DNA from: Beggiatoa leptomitoformis
Lineage (GTDB): Bacteria > Pseudomonadota > Gammaproteobacteria > Beggiatoales > Beggiatoaceae
Direction of reading: 5' to 3'
DNA: 64,000 nt
Assembly (NCBI RefSeq): GCF_001305575.3
Contig: NZ_CP012373.2
Span: 186,001 to 250,000, forward strand
Below are positions 56,653-64,000 of the stretch, piece after piece. Both the position numbers and the translations under genes were made by a program. The notes under the pieces were generated by a model, which did no database searches, was not told the DNA's origin, and worked only from the letters and a program-made list of their open reading frames with translations. Numbering within the stretch: the first letter of the stretch is position 1; each line of letters opens with the position of its first letter.

Positions 56653-58407
56653 ATGCAAACTGTTTTCCGTTTTCGTTCATCTTTGTTAGCCGCAGGGCAT
56701 CTCAGCTTATTTTTGTGGATGGGAATGACGGCAGGTTATGCAATGGAGTCTGTGGACACGCCCGCCATGACGATACCCATTGTTGAACCTGTGCAAGAGT
56801 CTCCGCCTGTTGTACCTGAGTTTGTTCCTTCGCGACCAGAAACTCCCTTAGCGGAGAAGATATTTCAGCGTTTAAATCAGTCATCTGTTATTACTGTGCA
56901 AACCATCAGTAAGACGCTGCAAACCCAAATGCAGCAAAAACAGCTTTATGATCGTCGTGCTTACAGCCCCATTTGGACAGATACTCAAGCACTTACAGCA
57001 AATGGAACAGCTTTATTAAAGACGTTGGCACAAGCCGAATTAGAGGGCTTAAATCCTGAAACTTATTCGGTATCATTATTGCAGGCTTTGGTTGCACAAT
57101 ATCCTCAGACCTTAGAAAACATTGCGGAATTAGAGTTGTTGTGTAGTGAGGCTTTTTTATTGTATGGCACACAGGTACATGATGGGCGGATTAATCCCAT
57201 AACAGTTAATCGGGAATGGTATATTGCTCCGACTGTTGCATGGGATGCTATTGGGGAATTAGAAACGGCATTAGCCGCACAACAACCAATGGCGCAGTTT
57301 TTAGCAACCTTACCTCCGCCGCATGTTGAATACACACGTTTACGCACTGCGTTAAAAGTATATGACGATTATTTAAAGACAGCAGGGGATTGGATTAATT
57401 TACCGATGGGTAAAAAAATTCAACCGGGTGAGAGTAACCCACAAATTAAGCTATTACGACAACGGTTACGTTTTAGTGGTGAATTAGCGGATGACGTAAA
57501 AGTGACTAATGAAGAGTTGTATGACACTAAGTTAGTAACTGCCCTAAAATATTTTCAAGCGCGTCATGGTTTGGTAGATGATGGTGTGTTAGGCGATACG
57601 ACGCGCAAAGTGCTTAATGTGTCACTGACAGAACGTATTGAACAGATTAAGTTAAATATGGAACGCTGGCGTTGGGTTCCACGTAACTTTGGTGAACGCT
57701 ATATTTCTGTGAATATTCCAGACTATAAATTAACCGCGTATGATCAAGGTAAACCTGTTTATGATATGAAAGTCATGGTTGGACGAATAGATCGCAATAC
57801 GCCTATTTTTACTGAAAACATGACTTATTTGGTGTTAAATCCGCATTGGGGTGTTCCTTATAGTATTGCTGTAAAAGATATTTTGCCAAAATTGCGCAAA
57901 GACTCCTCTTATTTATCGCGTCAAGGTATGCGGGTTTTTGTAAAGGGAACAGAATTAAATGGACAGTCCATAGACTGGTCACAAGTTAGCTCGTCTAATT
58001 TCCCTTATCAATTGCGACAAAATCCGGGAGATGGAAATGCTTTAGGTAAGATTAAATTTATGTTTCCTAATCGCTTTTCGATTTATCTCCATGACACACC
58101 GAAACGGAGTTTGTTTAGTCGTCCTGACCGTGCATTAAGTTCAGGATGTATTCGTGTTGAACAACCTTTAAGCCTTGCAGAATATGTGTTGGGTAATACA
58201 ACATGGAATAAAGAAAGTATTCAAAAGGCAATTCAAACGGGAAAACATCGGATTGTTAATTTGGATAAACCGCTACCTGTTTATTTAATGTATTGGACAG
58301 CATGGATTGATGACGAAGGGGCGATGCAATTCCGTGAAGATATTTACCAACATGATACGCGAGTACAACAAGCATTGACGAAATTACAACTGGTTGCAAA
58401 AAAGTAA
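56653..58407 (+). CDS. ldtD: L,D-transpeptidase, YcbB/LdtD type
   Basis: It makes 3-3 cross-links in peptidoglycan in the periplasm. The 584-residue protein has a signal peptide (1-30), a Pro-rich linker, a scaffold domain (RAYSPIWTD), a peptidoglycan-binding domain with VDDGVLGDTTRKVL (about 250-315) and the YkuD domain with His480 and the nucleophile Cys499 in SSGCIRVEQP. ATG 56653 is preferred over a TTG at 56626. In E. coli ycbB lies beside ycbK (mepK); the same order is seen here. Confidence 0.9.
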   Translation: MQTVFRFRSSLLAAGHLSLFLWMGMTAGYAMESVDTPAMTIPIVEPVQESPPVVPEFVPSRPETPLAEKIFQRLNQSSVITVQTISKTLQTQMQQKQLYDRRAYSPIWTDTQALTANGTALLKTLAQAELEGLNPETYSVSLLQALVAQYPQTLENIAELELLCSEAFLLYGTQVHDGRINPITVNREWYIAPTVAWDAIGELETALAAQQPMAQFLATLPPPHVEYTRLRTALKVYDDYLKTAGDWINLPMGKKIQPGESNPQIKLLRQRLRFSGELADDVKVTNEELYDTKLVTALKYFQARHGLVDDGVLGDTTRKVLNVSLTERIEQIKLNMERWRWVPRNFGERYISVNIPDYKLTAYDQGKPVYDMKVMVGRIDRNTPIFTENMTYLVLNPHWGVPYSIAVKDILPKLRKDSSYLSRQGMRVFVKGTELNGQSIDWSQVSSSNFPYQLRQNPGDGNALGKIKFMFPNRFSIYLHDTPKRSLFSRPDRALSSGCIRVEQPLSLAEYVLGNTTWNKESIQKAIQTGKHRIVNLDKPLPVYLMYWTAWIDDEGAMQFREDIYQHDTRVQQALTKLQLVAKK

Positions 58408-58817
58408 CCAGACTGTCATTGTACAAATAAAAGCGGTTGTATTAGGATGAGCGGTATTGCGTCGCAAGGAAGGCGAGATGAATTGACAATCATATAGCAA
58501 AGGTACTGACCAATGCTATATGATTTGTTTGTGTCAACGTGATAAAAACAATCAGTAAATTTCCTTACTCAAACCCTTGCTATAAACAGTAAGGGAATTA
58601 GATGAGAATTTATTGGTTGATATATCACTTGTCTTCGAGTATCTATTGTTCAGCTAACTAATGGTTGGACGAATAGATACATCTATCACGGCAATTATTG
58701 CTGAATATAATACGTCATTTTTTGACGTTTAGTCAAGAATTACGGTTACACACGACAGATAACATAGTCGAGGTACTTTGCGTGCCAATTTTTAGCGACT
58801 AAAGGGGAAACTAATAT
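58408..58817. other. Intergenic region between ldtD and the MepK-like gene
   Basis: A perfect 12-bp inverted repeat (58488-58499 / 58514-58525, AATCATATAGCA) lies 80 bases past ldtD, and a second hairpin (58563-58569 / 58588-58594) follows. ACGTCA/TGACGT at 58712-58728 is a third, and TGACGTTTAGT recurs at the start of the next gene. These could be terminators or operators; no gene is seen. Confidence 0.5.
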
Positions 58818-59450
58818 ATGACGTTTAGTAAAAAAACGACGCGCCGTCAATTTTTATATAACACTCTCATAGCAGGAACAGGTCTGCTAACCTTACCCAA
58901 TTTCGTTTATGCCAGCCAAGATAAACACAAAACATCTGACGTGGATACTTTTAATGCCATTTGGGATAAAGCACAACCACTAGTCGTTAAAAACAAAAAA
59001 CTCGCATTTTCTAACCTCAACACTAACGAAGAGTTAGAATTGGTTTACTGGTCAAATGGTTCTTATGTTAAATCTGCTTTAGACCGTATTAACCAATTAT
59101 TTCGTGACCATCGCACGGATGAAGTGCATGTCATAGACCCTAACTTGTTAGACCTGTTCTATGACCTACAACAGGTACTTTCAACCCCCGAACCCCTACA
59201 ATTGATTTCTGGTTTCCGCTCGCCAGACACGAATGCAATGTTGCGTGGCAAACGGAAAAACTCCGGTGTTGCAAAGAACAGCTTACACATGATTGGTAAA
59301 GCGGCTGATATTCGTCTGCCCGACAAAAGTATTGACCAAATTTATCAAACGGCCGTTCTTATGCAACGTGGAGGAGTCGGATATTACTCAGGGTCTAATT
59401 TTGTACATGTTGACGTAGGAAATGTGCGCTCATGGGGTAAGAAAGAATAG
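58818..59450 (+). CDS. mepK: MepK-like murein endopeptidase (DUF882, peptidase M15 type)
   Basis: MepK cleaves 3-3 cross-links, the product of LdtD. The 210-residue protein has a twin-arginine-like signal (TTRRQFLYNTLIAGTGLL), followed by the M15 zinc site: SLHMIGKAADIRL with His157 and Asp164, and FVHVDVG with His197 and Asp199. SGFRSPDTNAML is the usual start of the catalytic domain. It follows ldtD by 410 bases on the same strand, the ycbB-ycbK order of E. coli, supporting a make-and-break pair. Confidence 0.88.
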   Translation: MTFSKKTTRRQFLYNTLIAGTGLLTLPNFVYASQDKHKTSDVDTFNAIWDKAQPLVVKNKKLAFSNLNTNEELELVYWSNGSYVKSALDRINQLFRDHRTDEVHVIDPNLLDLFYDLQQVLSTPEPLQLISGFRSPDTNAMLRGKRKNSGVAKNSLHMIGKAADIRLPDKSIDQIYQTAVLMQRGGVGYYSGSNFVHVDVGNVRSWGKKE

Positions 59451-59669
59451 GGATTATTCCTTATTTGTGCTTTTATTTCAGATAATCGTATGGCTGTACC
59501 ATTAAATTGACAATTGAAAGTCAGGATTTTCAATTATCAATTTGCGGAAATGATTTAACCTTGAAAACTAGGTTAGCAAAGCGTATCTATGGATTTATAC
59601 GTGCTACCCTATTTTTCAATTTCATTACCTTGTTTCTTCTTACGGAGCGATTTTCGTATTTAACTTATC

Positions 59670-61496
59670 ATGTTCCGTCAACTGAAAATCGCTAGCAAAC
59701 TCATCCTACCCACGCTAACACTGGTTACGTTAGGCGTTGTATTAATTTTATTATTTATTCAACAACAATTTCAAACAAGTGTAATACAACACACACAACA
59801 ATATCTCGAAGCAATTACCTACCAATATGCAACGTTTGTTAAAGCAGAATTAGAAACCCCTCTCAGCGAAGTAAGAGCCATTGCTCGTCTGGTTGAAATA
59901 ACGGCAAATCCGACAGAGGTCGTTGTTACACGTCAAGTATTAAATACCCAACTTAAGAACTACATTGAAAAAAATCCGACCATCTTCGCGGTCTATCTCA
60001 TCTTTGAGCCAAATGCTTTTGATGGATTAGATTCTACTTATAAAAACACAGAACAATATGACACAACAGGACGATTTGCACCTTATTGGACACGTACCCA
60101 AATGGGCGTAGGAACGGTTGAATTCGCTAAAAACAGATTGCTCGACGCATATCAAACGCTCAAAAGTACGGAACAAGAAGAAATCTTAAGCCCTTATTTA
60201 ACCACAGTAAAAAACCAAGATGTATCACTGATTTCTTTTCTTGTCCCTTTGTTTGATAAGCAAAAAAGGTTTATTGGTGTAGCAGGTGCTGATTTATTAG
60301 TATCCAGCCTAAACTATATCGCAACTGTACATTTGACTGATGCAACAGATACTTTACTAGAGGTCTATGCTGAAGATGGAACAATTGCCATCAGCCATGA
60401 TAAAACCCACATTGGACAACCTGCAAACGCCTTGTACTATGACGAACAAATTCTAACGGGTATTTCTAAAGCCCAAAGCTTCTTTAGTCAGCGGACACTA
60501 GGACAACACACTTTTCTTACCTATGGTATGCCTTTTCGGATTGGGTTTAGCAATACATCATGGCTTATTACAATAGACATTCCTGAAAGTCGTCTAATGG
60601 CAACTGAACACTATGTAACCCGCTCCATCATCGCGTTAGGCGTGACTATTATTATTGGGACGATGCTCATCTTAATACCACTAACACGACGCTTAACCAA
60701 GCCACTACAACAACTCAATATTTATCTGCAACACCTAGCACAAGGACAACTTAACCAAAAACAAGATTATCAATACACAAGTCAAGATGAAATCAGTGAG
60801 CTACTAGATGCAACCAGACGATTACAAACAGGTTTATACCGTATAATTCAACAAACCAATGCCATTGCGATAGGCGATTATCACCGCCAAATAGAACTCC
60901 TGTCTGATAATGACCAACTGGGTTTAGCCTTGTCTAATATGACCGCTATGTTACATCAAGCTAATGAAAAAAATAGATTACAAGACTGGCTAAAAACAGG
61001 ACAAACCCGTTTAAACGAATGTATGAGTGGCGAACAAGACAAATACATGCTTGCAAAAAAAGTAATCGTATTTCTAACACGCTATTTAGAAATGCAAGTA
61101 GGAACACTTTACGGAGTCATACCCGCTAAACAACCAACCACCCTAAAACTCCTTGCTAGCTACGCCTACAACCAACGTAAAACCATTGCTAATGAATTTA
61201 TTTTAGGCGAAGGTATTATCGGACAAGTCGCCTTAGAATGTCGCCCGATTATCATGACGGACATACCCGAAGATTACATGATAATTCGCTCAGGATTAGG
61301 CAATACAACCCCCCGCGTTTTACTGGTTTTTCCTATTTTGTACGAAAATGAATTAAAAGGTATTGTTGAACTAGGAACATTCAAAATTCTCAACAACGAC
61401 CATGTCGAATTTTTAAAACAAGTTATTCCTAGCATCGGTATCGCATTAAACACCACCGATACTAACCAAAAAATGCGCGATTTATCAAAAATCTAA
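59670..61496 (+). CDS. Double-Cache, HAMP and GAF sensor without output domain
   Basis: The 608-residue protein has a membrane helix (12-32), a periplasmic dCache-type sensor (50-295, AVYLIFEPNAFDG and VAGADLLVSSL), a second helix (318-338), a HAMP linker (LTRRLTKPLQQLN) and a GAF domain (448-595, LGEGIIGQVALECRPI). It ends straight after the GAF domain (QKMRDLSKI), where relatives usually run on into a coiled coil and a histidine kinase or cyclase. No kinase remnant is visible in the next 130 bases. It may signal through a partner or be a truncated form. No ribosome site is clear. Confidence 0.82.
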   Translation: MFRQLKIASKLILPTLTLVTLGVVLILLFIQQQFQTSVIQHTQQYLEAITYQYATFVKAELETPLSEVRAIARLVEITANPTEVVVTRQVLNTQLKNYIEKNPTIFAVYLIFEPNAFDGLDSTYKNTEQYDTTGRFAPYWTRTQMGVGTVEFAKNRLLDAYQTLKSTEQEEILSPYLTTVKNQDVSLISFLVPLFDKQKRFIGVAGADLLVSSLNYIATVHLTDATDTLLEVYAEDGTIAISHDKTHIGQPANALYYDEQILTGISKAQSFFSQRTLGQHTFLTYGMPFRIGFSNTSWLITIDIPESRLMATEHYVTRSIIALGVTIIIGTMLILIPLTRRLTKPLQQLNIYLQHLAQGQLNQKQDYQYTSQDEISELLDATRRLQTGLYRIIQQTNAIAIGDYHRQIELLSDNDQLGLALSNMTAMLHQANEKNRLQDWLKTGQTRLNECMSGEQDKYMLAKKVIVFLTRYLEMQVGTLYGVIPAKQPTTLKLLASYAYNQRKTIANEFILGEGIIGQVALECRPIIMTDIPEDYMIIRSGLGNTTPRVLLVFPILYENELKGIVELGTFKILNNDHVEFLKQVIPSIGIALNTTDTNQKMRDLSKI

Positions 61497-61633
61497 CTAC
61501 TACAAAACCTCGTCAACACACCAGCTAAACATCCCCATTCTACACAACGTAAGACATAGGATTTCTGCTTGACATAGCGTAAAATGAACAGATTTCACCA
61601 TCCTGTCTTAAAAAATAACGAGGAGAATTACTC

Positions 61634-62557
61634 ATGTCGATGGCTGACCGTGATGGAGTCATCTGGTTTGATGGTCAATTAGTCCCTTGGCGCGATGCAC
61701 AAGTCCATGTTTTAACGCATACCCTACACTATGGTATGGGCGTATTTGAAGGCATTCGTGCTTACAAAACCGAACAAGGCACCGCCATATTTCGTTTAAA
61801 AGAACATACCCGCCGTTTATTCGAATCGGCACACATCCTCGCTATGCCCATGACCTACGAACAAGCGACGATTAATCAAGCCATTATTGATGTTGTGCGC
61901 GAAAATAAATTAGAATCTGCCTACATTCGCCCCCTTTGTTTCTATGGCTCTGAAGGTATGGGATTACGCGCGGATAATCTAAAAGTTCATATTGCCATTG
62001 CTGCATGGACATGGGGTGCATATTTAGGCACAGATGGGATGGAAAAGGGCATTCGCATTCGCACCTCCTCTTATACCCGTCATCACATTAACGTGACCAT
62101 GTGTCGTGCAAAAGCCGTCGGTAACTACATGAATTCTATGCTAGCATTACAAGAAGCATTAAGCTGTGGTTACGATGAAGCACTGCTACTAGATGCACAA
62201 GGTTATGTTGCTGAAGGCAGTGGCGAAAATATCTTTGTCGTGCGTGATGGCATTATTTACACCCCCGATTTAACATCTGCGTTAAACGGCATCACCCGCG
62301 ATACAATCTTTACCTTAGCAAACGAATTGGGCTTAACCATCAAAGAAAAACCCATCACCCGTGACGAAATATATATTGCTGACGAAGCCTTTTTCACAGG
62401 AACTGCGGCAGAAGTTACCCCAATTCGAGAATTAGATAACCGCCCTATTGGAACAGGCAAGCGTGGCGTTATCACCGAAAAATTACAAAAATTATTCTTT
62501 GATGTCGTTCATGGTCGTCATGGGCAACACCAAGAATGGTTAACTCCCGTTCAATAA
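61634..62557 (+). CDS. ilvE: Branched-chain amino acid aminotransferase
   Basis: It makes Leu, Ile and Val from their 2-oxo acids. The 307-residue protein has WFDGQLVPWRDAQVHVLTHTLHYG, YIRPLCFYG, the PLP-binding Lys160 in CRAKAVGNYMNS, and DEALLLDAQGYVAEGSGENIF with ALNGITRD later. GAGGAG precedes the ATG at 8 bases. It leads an operon-like set with the zinc-finger and waaF genes, an arrangement seen in other gammaproteobacteria. Confidence 0.95.
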   Translation: MSMADRDGVIWFDGQLVPWRDAQVHVLTHTLHYGMGVFEGIRAYKTEQGTAIFRLKEHTRRLFESAHILAMPMTYEQATINQAIIDVVRENKLESAYIRPLCFYGSEGMGLRADNLKVHIAIAAWTWGAYLGTDGMEKGIRIRTSSYTRHHINVTMCRAKAVGNYMNSMLALQEALSCGYDEALLLDAQGYVAEGSGENIFVVRDGIIYTPDLTSALNGITRDTIFTLANELGLTIKEKPITRDEIYIADEAFFTGTAAEVTPIRELDNRPIGTGKRGVITEKLQKLFFDVVHGRHGQHQEWLTPVQ

Positions 62558-62589
62558 TGGCTAATTTTTTACCAAAAGGATTGTGCTTT

Positions 62590-62799
62590 ATGAGTCGTCA
62601 TGCCGATGCAACGCCCAACGATAAAAATGAATACCAAGTCACAGAAAAAGACTTACCGTTACACTGCCCCACACCAGCCATGAGCTTGTGGAATTCCCAC
62701 CCGCGCGTATTCTTACCCGTTACAGACTCAGGAAAAGCCAAATGCCCCTACTGTGGTGCGGTATTCGTCTATGTTGGGGAAAAACACGCACACCACTAA
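62590..62799 (+). CDS. CHCC-type zinc-finger protein
   Basis: The 69-residue protein carries the zf-CHCC pattern LPLHCPTP...SHPRVFLPV...AKCPYCG, with one His and three Cys as metal ligands, related to the C-terminal part of NADH dehydrogenase subunit NDUFS6. Bacterial members are of unknown function. ATG 62590 is preferred, with AAAGGA 9 bases upstream; a longer frame from 62536 would overlap ilvE. It ends 3 bases before waaF. Confidence 0.85.
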   Translation: MSRHADATPNDKNEYQVTEKDLPLHCPTPAMSLWNSHPRVFLPVTDSGKAKCPYCGAVFVYVGEKHAHH

Positions 62800-62802
62800 A
62801 TA

Positions 62803-63813
62803 ATGTCCGAATCAACATCCGCTACCCTCATCGTCGCCCCCTCATGGGTCGGCGATATGGTGATGGCACAAAGCCTATTCAAACTACTCCATACACAAGC
62901 CCCCACTAGCGCAATAGATGTTCTTACCCCCCGCTGGAGTGCAGGCTTATTACAACGTATGCCAGAAGTACGAACCGTTATAGAACATGATATTGCACAC
63001 GGACAATTTGCATGGCGGGCGCGTCGTCAATTAGGGCGCGCACTAAACGGACACTATCAACGCGCCATCATATTACCTAACTCATGGAAATCTGCCTTAA
63101 TTCCCTTTTGGGCAAAGATACCGCAACGTATTGGTTTTTTAGGCGAATGGCGATACGGAATATTGACAGATGCCCGCCGCAAAGATAAACGACAATATCC
63201 TAAAACAGTTGAACAATTTATCGCTTTAGCATTACCTGCTAATACCCCCGTTACAACATACCCCCGCCCACAACTATATCCCCACCCTGCAAATACCGTT
63301 TTGCACCGCTTAGGTCTAACCAAACATGCACCACTATTAGTGCTTTGTCCCGGTGCAGAATATGGTATTGCTAAACGCTGGCCACCCACCTATTTTGCAG
63401 ATATTGCAGATTATTTTATCCAACAAGGGGGACAAGTTTGGCTGTTAGGGTCACAAAAAGACGCACCTATTGGTCAAGAAATAATCAATACGCTAAAGTC
63501 AGATAACTGCAAAAATTTATGTGGCTTAACCAATCTAGCCGAAGCTGTGGACATTATGGCGTTAGCCGATACCGTTATCAGTAACGACTCAGGTTTAATG
63601 CACGTCGCGGCAGCGTTAGATAAGCCCTTGATTGCCCTCTATGGCTCATCAGACCCCAACATGACCCCGCCATTACACCCCGCCGCCCAAATTTTATATT
63701 TAGGATTACCTTGTAGCCCCTGTTTTAAAAGAGTTTGTCCTCTAGGAGACACCCGCTGTTTACAAGATTTAAAACCTGAGCGTGTCATTCAAATTTTACG
63801 TGCAACTTTATAA
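62803..63813 (+). CDS. waaF: ADP-heptose:LPS heptosyltransferase II
   Basis: It adds the second heptose to the LPS inner core at the inner membrane's cytoplasmic face. The 336-residue protein has VAPSWVGDMVMAQSL at the start, LPNSWKSALIPFWAKIPQRIGFLGE, and GAEYGIAKRWPP and VISNDSGLMHVAAALDKPLIALYG near the C-terminus, the GT9 fold signatures. The CPLGDTRCL end is the usual WaaF tail. It follows the zinc-finger gene by 3 bases. Confidence 0.94.
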   Translation: MSESTSATLIVAPSWVGDMVMAQSLFKLLHTQAPTSAIDVLTPRWSAGLLQRMPEVRTVIEHDIAHGQFAWRARRQLGRALNGHYQRAIILPNSWKSALIPFWAKIPQRIGFLGEWRYGILTDARRKDKRQYPKTVEQFIALALPANTPVTTYPRPQLYPHPANTVLHRLGLTKHAPLLVLCPGAEYGIAKRWPPTYFADIADYFIQQGGQVWLLGSQKDAPIGQEIINTLKSDNCKNLCGLTNLAEAVDIMALADTVISNDSGLMHVAAALDKPLIALYGSSDPNMTPPLHPAAQILYLGLPCSPCFKRVCPLGDTRCLQDLKPERVIQILRATL

Positions 63814-63849
63814 TAAGCAAAGAAAAAACCTTATTAAATAACCAACTAG

Positions 63850-64000
63850 ATGACAATGAACAGAAAAGTAATCCTCTATATTGCAACAAGTTTAGATGGC
63901 TATATAGCTAAACCAAATGATGATTTAAGTTTTTTATCCATCGTCCAACAAGACAATGAAGATTATGGATATGCGGATTTTGTGTAATCAGTAGATACCG
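63850..64000 (+). pseudogene. Dihydrofolate-reductase-family (RibD C-terminal-like) gene, interrupted by an early stop and cut by window end
   Basis: From the ATG at 63850 (or 63856) the frame reads MTMNRKVILYIATSLDGYIA and then a KPNDDLSFL stretch, a clear match to the DHFR/RibD-like family. A TAA at 63985-63987 falls after GYADFV, and the same frame goes on with Ser-Val-Asp-Thr, which is what the family usually continues with. One base change would restore it. It is therefore probably a nonsense-mutated gene or a sequencing error; the rest lies beyond the window. Confidence 0.7.

Noticed and set aside
61569-61597. TTGACA before ilvE as a promoter
   Set aside because: The -35 is perfect but no acceptable -10 occurs at 16-18 bases, so I did not list it.
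1-64000. CRISPR arrays, tRNA genes, complete insertion sequences or prophage
   Set aside because: No regularly spaced repeats, cloverleaf-type sequences, transposase or phage structural genes were seen on either strand.

Overview
The window is a gammaproteobacterial chromosome segment of roughly 40 percent GC, very probably from a Thiotrichales sulfur bacterium close to Beggiatoa. The reasons are the dnaA-dnaN and rpmH-rnpA-yidD-yidC replication and secretion block, LPS genes, an AT-leaning coding style, a tetrahydromethanopterin (H4MPT) one-carbon pair mtdB/mch, and a very large two-component-propeller sensor kinase. The genus is inferred from gene content and style, not from a database match. 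No rRNA, tRNA, CRISPR array, complete transposon or phage was found.

Layout. 1-6.1 kb: the 3' end of a putrescine-binding protein gene (potF), an M61 peptidase, a PP2C phosphatase, a CopD-like membrane protein and a two-gene operon of a TPM-domain and a Tim44-like/zinc-ribbon membrane protein. 6.3-12.4 kb: an AT-rich KAP-type P-loop NTPase gene sits just downstream of aceE-aceF (pyruvate dehydrogenase E1 and a one-lipoyl E2), where an E3 gene might be expected. 13-18.3 kb: dnaN and dnaA run leftward and rpmH-rnpA-yidD-yidC rightward from the intergenic stretch between them. 18.6-28.8 kb: a TolC-like exporter, rsfS, a 1,407-residue sulfotransferase-like/glycosyltransferase/methyltransferase fusion, hemH, an acr3-arsC arsenic pair and a ParB-like/DUF488 fusion. 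29-39.6 kb: an ATP/ADP-translocase-like MFS protein with a HEAT-repeat tail, moaB, a zinc-ribbon membrane protein with a possible degenerate TOPRIM domain, a YfiR-like protein, a 1,458-residue hybrid sensor kinase and a small secreted protein of unknown function.

39.6-51.2 kb: acpS; the H4MPT operon mtdB/ATP-grasp/mch with translational overlaps; DUF58; an LTA-synthase-like sulfatase-fold protein; DUF4381; and a complete TRAP transporter dctPQM with a hairpin between the binding-protein and permease genes. 51.7-64 kb: two tandem receiver proteins, one fused to GGDEF-EAL; a 3-hydroxybutyrate-oligomer hydrolase lipoprotein; an L,D-transpeptidase followed by a MepK-like endopeptidase; a Cache-HAMP-GAF sensor lacking an output domain; ilvE, a CHCC zinc-finger protein and waaF; and the start of a dihydrofolate-reductase-family gene with an early in-frame stop.

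Themes: replication and membrane-protein insertion, central carbon (PDH, polyhydroxybutyrate breakdown, one-carbon oxidation), envelope building (3-3 peptidoglycan cross-links, LPS core, glycan assembly) and signalling (c-di-GMP, hybrid kinase). A dispersed short inverted-repeat family related to TCTGAATCAGGATTTT recurs in at least five intergenic regions. The least explained items are the KAP NTPase, the Tim44/zinc-ribbon plus TPM pair, the ParB-like/DUF488 fusion, the transporter-HEAT fusion and the zinc-ribbon/TOPRIM-like protein. I saw no multi-gene cassette that is clearly a new system.
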